From positions 4,317-14,074 of the forward strand of contig WTIB01000084.1 in assembly GCA_011522905.1 (NCBI GenBank): a DNA stretch of 9,758 nt, written 5' to 3'. The stretch comes from Crocinitomicaceae bacterium (GTDB lineage: Bacteria; Bacteroidota; Bacteroidia; Flavobacteriales_D; Crocinitomicaceae). A program made the translations under genes and the position numbers. Shown one piece after another: positions 6,402-9,758 of the stretch. The notes below the pieces were generated by a model. That model was given only the letters and a program-made list of their open reading frames with translations, ran no database searches and had not been told where the DNA came from. Within the stretch, counting starts at the first letter, position 1. Each line of letters begins with the position of its first letter.

Positions 6402-6986
6402 ATGAAAAAGATCGCCATTTTTATTTCGGGAGCAGGGTCAAACGCACAAAGAATGATTTCATACTTTGCTGGACATCAAAAAATTAAAGTGGCTTGTCTC
6501 ATTTCTAGTAAAGAAAATGTTCAAATTTCTACCATGTGCAAGAAACACCATGTTAGATACCATGAATATGGATGGAATGAACAGGACAAGGAACACATTT
6601 TAGATGTCCTTAAAGCAAATGGCATTGATTGGATTGTACTAGCGGGTTTTTTAAAGAAAATCCCTGAATCGATGATAAGGGCCTATTCCAATAAGATCAT
6701 TAATCTTCACCCCTCACTGCTTCCAAAATACGGGGGTAAGGGTATGTACGGAATGCATGTTCACCGGGCTGTAATTGAAGGAAAGGAAAAGGAGTCGGGC
6801 ATAACAATTCACTATGTTAATGAAGAATATGACAAGGGTAAAATCATTCAACAGTTCAAAACTCCAATTCAAGTATCAGATGATGCGAATAGTTTATCTG
6901 AAAAAATCAGAAAGCTAGAGACAAACCACTTTACTCAAACAGTTGAAAATGAAATCTTAAACCCATCTATCAGACATTCTGATTGA
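6402..6986 (+). CDS. purN: Phosphoribosylglycinamide formyltransferase
   Basis: Third step of purine synthesis: it transfers a formyl group from 10-formyltetrahydrofolate to glycinamide ribonucleotide, in the cytoplasm. From the ATG at 6402 the protein has 194 residues, typical for PurN. The phosphate-binding loop ISGAGSNAQ (residues 8-16) corresponds to the family's SGxGSN/TLQ. VLAGFLKKIP (79-88) and INLHPSLLPKYGGKGMYG (100-117) carry the catalytic Asn101 and His103. Asp144 in EEYDKGKIIQ is the third catalytic residue, and GITIHYV (133-139) is the usual strand before it. The ATG at 6402 is preferred over the TTG at 6387 because MKKIAIFISG is the standard N-terminus and the TTG sits in the promoter. 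An out-of-frame ATG at 6397 followed at once by TAA overlaps the start. The gene is divergent from acpP, and its 3' end overlaps that of kynU. Confidence 0.96.
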   Translation: MKKIAIFISGAGSNAQRMISYFAGHQKIKVACLISSKENVQISTMCKKHHVRYHEYGWNEQDKEHILDVLKANGIDWIVLAGFLKKIPESMIRAYSNKIINLHPSLLPKYGGKGMYGMHVHRAVIEGKEKESGITIHYVNEEYDKGKIIQQFKTPIQVSDDANSLSEKIRKLETNHFTQTVENEILNPSIRHSD

Positions 6987-8235
6987 GGATATCCGCAAAA
7001 TACCAACAATCTTCGTAGGATACGTACAAGGGTGCTGGTGCAACTCGAATCACATTGGGTTCTCTCCAGTCTGCAACGATACCAGCATCAGTAAGTTTCT
7101 TAAACATTCCTTTTCCGTCCTTTTTAAAAAGAATGGATAGCTGTGAGCCTCTTTCGGAAGATTTTTTTGGGGTAATAATTTCTAAGAAATCCTCGTGTTT
7201 TTCGTTGAGATTTTCAAGTAGGAATTCTAAATAAGCAGTAATTTGATCTCTTTTTTGACCAATTCTCTGCATTCCCGCTTCTTGAAATATTTGTAATGAT
7301 GCCAAATGTGCTGCCATGCCTAAAACAGGAGCATTACTAAGCTGCCACCCCTCCGCTCCTTTAATGGGATAAAATTCATCTTCCATCATAAATCGCTGTT
7401 CCTTATCATGTCCCCACCATCCCGCAAATCGCGGAAGAGAAGAATTATCTGCATGCCTCTCATGTACAAATAGTCCGGATACTCCTCCTGGAGATGAGTT
7501 TAAATATTTATAGCTACACCACATGGCAAAGTCAACATCCCAATCGTGCAATTTAAGATTGACGTTTCCGGCAGCATGCGCCAAATCAAAACCTACATAT
7601 GCTCCAGCATCGTGTCCAGCTTTAGTAATTTCTTTCAAGTTAAAATATTGTCCGGTGTAGTAATTTACACCCCCAATAAATACCAAAGCAAGCTCCTCTT
7701 GATTTTCGTTTATAGCAGAAATAATATCCTCATGCCTTATAGTGTGTTCTCCCTCTCTTGGACCCACCTCGATCAAGTCCTCTTTTGAATAACCATGAAA
7801 TTTTAATTGAGACTGGATTGCATACTGATCGCTAGGAAATGCTTTCTTTTCACACAAAATTTTTCTTCTTCCGCCTTTTGGCTGATAAAACGAAACCATG
7901 AGCAGATGAATATTGGTGGTTAAAGAATGTGTAATTACAGTTTCTATTTCTTTAGCCCCCACAATTTCAGAAGCCATTTTGGTGAGCTGCTCGTGATAGC
8001 TATACCAGGGTCTTCTGGACTCAAAATGTCCGTCAACTCCAAAATGTGCCCAATCATCCAGCTCTTCCCCTATAATTTCCCTCGTAGTAATTGGCTGAAG
8101 CCCCAGTGAATTACCCGTAAAATAACGAATTTGGTTTTTATGGAAAGACGGAAATATAAATTGTTTTCTAAAATCCTTTAGGGGATCATTCTCATCCATT
8201 TCTTTTGCAAAAGACAACGAGGTTTTGAAGTTCAT
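6970..8235 (-). CDS. kynU: Kynureninase
   Basis: PLP-dependent hydrolase that cleaves kynurenine to anthranilate and alanine, or 3-hydroxykynurenine to 3-hydroxyanthranilate and alanine. It serves tryptophan breakdown or the tryptophan route to NAD. The 421 residues match the usual length. Seen motifs: FTGNSLGLQP (39-48), FPSDQYA (133-139), FDLAHAAGN (216-224) with the PLP-ring-contacting Asp217, and SYKYLNSSPGG (241-251) with the Schiff-base Lys243. RFAGWWGH (269-276), WQLSNAP (297-303) and the C-terminal DWREPNVIRVAPAPLY (389-404) also agree with the family. The ATG at 8235 gives a plausible N-terminus and a minus-strand -7 box lies 31-38 nt upstream. No other kynurenine or NAD genes are in the window, so which use dominates cannot be told. 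Its end overlaps purN by 17 bp, tail to tail. Confidence 0.96.
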   Translation of the reverse strand: MNFKTSLSFAKEMDENDPLKDFRKQFIFPSFHKNQIRYFTGNSLGLQPITTREIIGEELDDWAHFGVDGHFESRRPWYSYHEQLTKMASEIVGAKEIETVITHSLTTNIHLLMVSFYQPKGGRRKILCEKKAFPSDQYAIQSQLKFHGYSKEDLIEVGPREGEHTIRHEDIISAINENQEELALVFIGGVNYYTGQYFNLKEITKAGHDAGAYVGFDLAHAAGNVNLKLHDWDVDFAMWCSYKYLNSSPGGVSGLFVHERHADNSSLPRFAGWWGHDKEQRFMMEDEFYPIKGAEGWQLSNAPVLGMAAHLASLQIFQEAGMQRIGQKRDQITAYLEFLLENLNEKHEDFLEIITPKKSSERGSQLSILFKKDGKGMFKKLTDAGIVADWREPNVIRVAPAPLYVSYEDCWYFADILNQNV

Positions 8236-8251
8236 AAGTTCTTATTATTGC

Positions 8252-8259
8252 TAATTTTG
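8252..8259 (+). promoter_or_regulatory. Bacteroidota -7 box for hemL
   Basis: TAATTTTG matches TAnnTTTG exactly. It ends 20 nt before the ATG at 8280, so transcription would start about 15 nt upstream of the coding region. The closest -33-like element, TTTTG at 8223-8227, is 24 nt away, longer than the usual spacer, and lies within the first codons of kynU. The box overlaps the alternative GTG start at 8259, which makes that start unlikely. Confidence 0.45.
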
Positions 8260-8265
8260 TGAGCA

Positions 8266-8273
8266 CAAATATA
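8266..8273 (-). promoter_or_regulatory. Bacteroidota -7 box for kynU
   Basis: Read on the minus strand the sequence is TATATTTG, an exact match to TAnnTTTG. Transcription would begin around 8260, leaving a leader of about 25 nt before the kynU ATG at 8235. No clear -33 TTTG is found at the usual distance, which would fall inside the start of hemL. It lies only 6 nt from the hemL box on the other strand. Confidence 0.45.
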
Positions 8274-8279
8274 AGGATA

Positions 8280-9584
8280 ATGAATACGAATATTGATCGA
8301 TCGGTAGAGGAGTCAAATAAATTATTTGAATTGGCTAAGAAGGTGATTCCAGGAGGGGTGAATTCTCCTGTTAGAGCATTTAAATCCGTTGGAGGAAATC
8401 CAATATTTATTGACAAAGCTAAAGGTGCGTATTTGTATGACGCTGATGGCAATCGTTATATAGATTACATTGCTTCTTGGGGTCCAATGATCTTGGGCCA
8501 CGCAAATGATGAGGTTGTCGATGCCTTGGCAAGAACTGCAGTAAAAGGGACGTCGTTTGGAATTCCCACGGAATTGGAAACAAAAATTGCATTACTTGCT
8601 ACCCAAATGGCTCCAAATGTGGACCAAATTCGTTTTGTAAATTCCGGAACTGAGGCATGTATGAGTGCCGTTCGTTTAGCTCGAGGCTATACAGGTAGAG
8701 AAAAATTAATCAAATTTTCTGGTTGTTATCATGGACATGCTGATCCATTCTTAATTGAGGCGGGAAGCGGCGCCGTAACCTTTGGAACCCCCAACAGTCC
8801 AGGCGTCACCAAAGGAACGGCTAAAGATACTTTATTGGCGCCATTCAATGACTTAGAAAGAGTACAGGAAATTTTTGCCGCTAATGAAGGCGAAATAGCA
8901 GCGATAATTATAGAACCTGTTGCTGGTAACATGGGTTGCGTGCCTCCAGCGGAAGGGTTTTTAGAAGGCATTCGTAAGCTTTGTGATCAATATGGAACCC
9001 TTTTTATCTTCGACGAGGTGATGACTGGGTTTAGATTGGCACCGGGAGGGGCTCAGGAATTTTTGGGGGTAAATGCTGACATTGTTACCTATGGAAAGGT
9101 TATTGGTGGAGGCTTGCCGGTAGGCGCTTTTGGAGCAAGAAAAGAAATTATGTCAATGCTTGCACCAGAGGGGCCCGTTTATCAGGCAGGTACACTAAGC
9201 GGAAATCCTTTGGCAATGACGGCGGGATATACAACCCTGAGCATATTAAAAAACGATGAAGATATTTATGTTCGACTGGCAGATAAAACAAGATATCTTG
9301 CTGGCTTGATGAAAACAGCATTAAATGAAAAAGGATTGGACTATCAGTTGAATCAGCTTGGTTCTATGATGTCATTACATTTTTGTAAAGATGAGGTGGT
9401 TGATTTTGAAACATCGAGCAAGGGGAATAATGAGATGTTTAAAAAATATTTTCACTACATGCTTGATCACGGAGTATATCTTCCGCCAAGCGCATTTGAA
9501 AGTTATTTTTTAAATGATTCAATTTCTTACAAAGACCTTGATGAGACTGCGCAGATTTTTCGCGACTTTCTTATTTCTTTGTAA
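8280..9584 (+). CDS. hemL: Glutamate-1-semialdehyde 2,1-aminomutase
   Basis: PLP/PMP enzyme that converts glutamate-1-semialdehyde to 5-aminolevulinate, the last step of the C5 route to tetrapyrroles (heme, siroheme, cobalamin). From the ATG at 8280 it has 434 residues, as expected. Motifs: AKKVIPGGVNSPVRAF (19-34), VNSGTEACMSAVRLAR (120-135) for cofactor phosphate binding, GCYHGHAD (148-155), FDEVMTGFR (244-252) with Asp245 contacting the PLP ring nitrogen, YGKVIGGGLPVGAFG (271-285) with the Schiff-base Lys273, and YQAGTLSGNPLAM (301-313). A GTG at 8259 would add seven residues, but it overlaps a promoter box, and the ATG gives the usual short leader before SNKLFELAK. AAGGA at 8273-8277 sits very close to the ATG and is at best a weak ribosome site. 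Glutamyl-tRNA reductase and other hem genes are not in the window. Confidence 0.96.
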   Translation: MNTNIDRSVEESNKLFELAKKVIPGGVNSPVRAFKSVGGNPIFIDKAKGAYLYDADGNRYIDYIASWGPMILGHANDEVVDALARTAVKGTSFGIPTELETKIALLATQMAPNVDQIRFVNSGTEACMSAVRLARGYTGREKLIKFSGCYHGHADPFLIEAGSGAVTFGTPNSPGVTKGTAKDTLLAPFNDLERVQEIFAANEGEIAAIIIEPVAGNMGCVPPAEGFLEGIRKLCDQYGTLFIFDEVMTGFRLAPGGAQEFLGVNADIVTYGKVIGGGLPVGAFGARKEIMSMLAPEGPVYQAGTLSGNPLAMTAGYTTLSILKNDEDIYVRLADKTRYLAGLMKTALNEKGLDYQLNQLGSMMSLHFCKDEVVDFETSSKGNNEMFKKYFHYMLDHGVYLPPSAFESYFLNDSISYKDLDETAQIFRDFLISL

Positions 9585-9630
9585 CGAACATTTTACATAT
9601 ACTGTTGTTTAGACTTTAAATACAGTTAAA

Positions 9631-9758
9631 ATGCAGCACAAAGGCAAAATTTTGGAAAAAGCAGTTCGGGAGAGCGGCATGCCTTTAACTAAGCTTTCTA
9701 AGAAAATGGCAAAAAGTAGAAGGTGGATGTACAACGCGTTTGAAAATGAAAACCTCTC
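9631..9758 (+). CDS. Small helix-turn-helix-like protein, N-terminal 42 residues (3' end outside window)
   Basis: An ATG at 9631 opens a frame that runs off the window end, reading MQHKGKILEKAVRESGMPL, then TKLSKKMAKSRRWMYNAFE, then NENLS. Residues 6-38 have the pattern of a helix-turn-helix: an amphipathic first helix (ILEKAVRESG), a second helix (TKLSKKMAK), a turn with SRRW, and a recognition-like helix (RWMYNAFE). I recall similar short Bacteroidota proteins of the form GK-x-n-SG-x-LA-x-SR-x-YN-x-F, taken to be DNA-binding regulators, but I cannot name the family. The many Lys and Arg residues fit nucleic acid binding. It begins 46 nt after hemL on the same strand, so read-through is possible. 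No good promoter match was found in the gap. Its target is unknown. Confidence 0.62.
   Translation, partial: MQHKGKILEKAVRESGMPLTKLSKKMAKSRRWMYNAFENENL

Noticed and set aside
8259..8279. GTG start at 8259 for hemL, adding seven residues
   Set aside because: The GTG overlaps an exact -7 promoter box, and the ATG at 8280 gives the standard family N-terminus and length.
8192..8971. Minus-strand ORFs opposite hemL (8192-8452 and 8729-8971)
   Set aside because: They are antisense to a strongly conserved enzyme and show no motif or start context of their own.
9605..9620. Possible promoter in front of the HTH-like gene (TTG and TAGACTTT)
   Set aside because: The -7-like sequence lacks the final G in register and no -33 element sits at the right distance.

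Overview
The window looks like an ordinary housekeeping stretch of a Bacteroidota chromosome, most likely a flavobacterium-like lineage. The base composition is AT-rich. A large secreted protein carries the type IX secretion C-terminal domain (CHU_C / gliding motility-associated type) known from this phylum. The SdhA and SdhB fragments have the fumarate-reductase-like sequence typical of Bacteroidota. Most genes lack a Shine-Dalgarno sequence, and several are preceded by the phylum's -7 promoter element (TAnnTTTG or a close variant). Genus and species cannot be read from the sequence alone.

Layout from left to right: the 3' end of sdhA and the complete sdhB (+ strand, succinate dehydrogenase / fumarate reductase). 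Converging on them is a minus-strand gene for a 781-residue secreted, cysteine-rich, PKD-containing type IX cargo protein, preceded by a 77-residue orphan membrane protein. Next, still on the minus strand, is the compact acpP-fabF-rnc cluster (acyl carrier protein, beta-ketoacyl-ACP synthase II, ribonuclease III). Divergent from acpP is purN (+). It converges with kynU (-), and the two coding ends overlap by 17 bp. kynU is divergent from hemL (+), with only 44 bp between their start codons. The window closes with the first 42 codons of a small helix-turn-helix-like protein.

The genes serve separate core functions: respiration, fatty acid synthesis, RNA processing, purine synthesis, kynurenine cleavage and tetrapyrrole synthesis. 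Only sdhAB and acpP-fabF-rnc look like true operons. No RNA gene, insertion sequence, CRISPR array or defence system was found. No stretch above 300 bases lacks a gene; the longest gap is the 138-bp acpP/purN divergent region, which holds two promoter candidates.

The points most worth a second look are small-scale. Two promoters have the same layout (TTTG, 19 nt, TTTCTTTG), in front of acpP and of the orphan membrane gene. The divergent promoters of kynU and hemL overlap tightly. Three genes have a one- or two-codon micro-ORF on top of their start, two of them lacking an in-frame ATG start. The secreted protein contains a clean 86-residue tandem duplication. I saw no convincing previously undescribed system.
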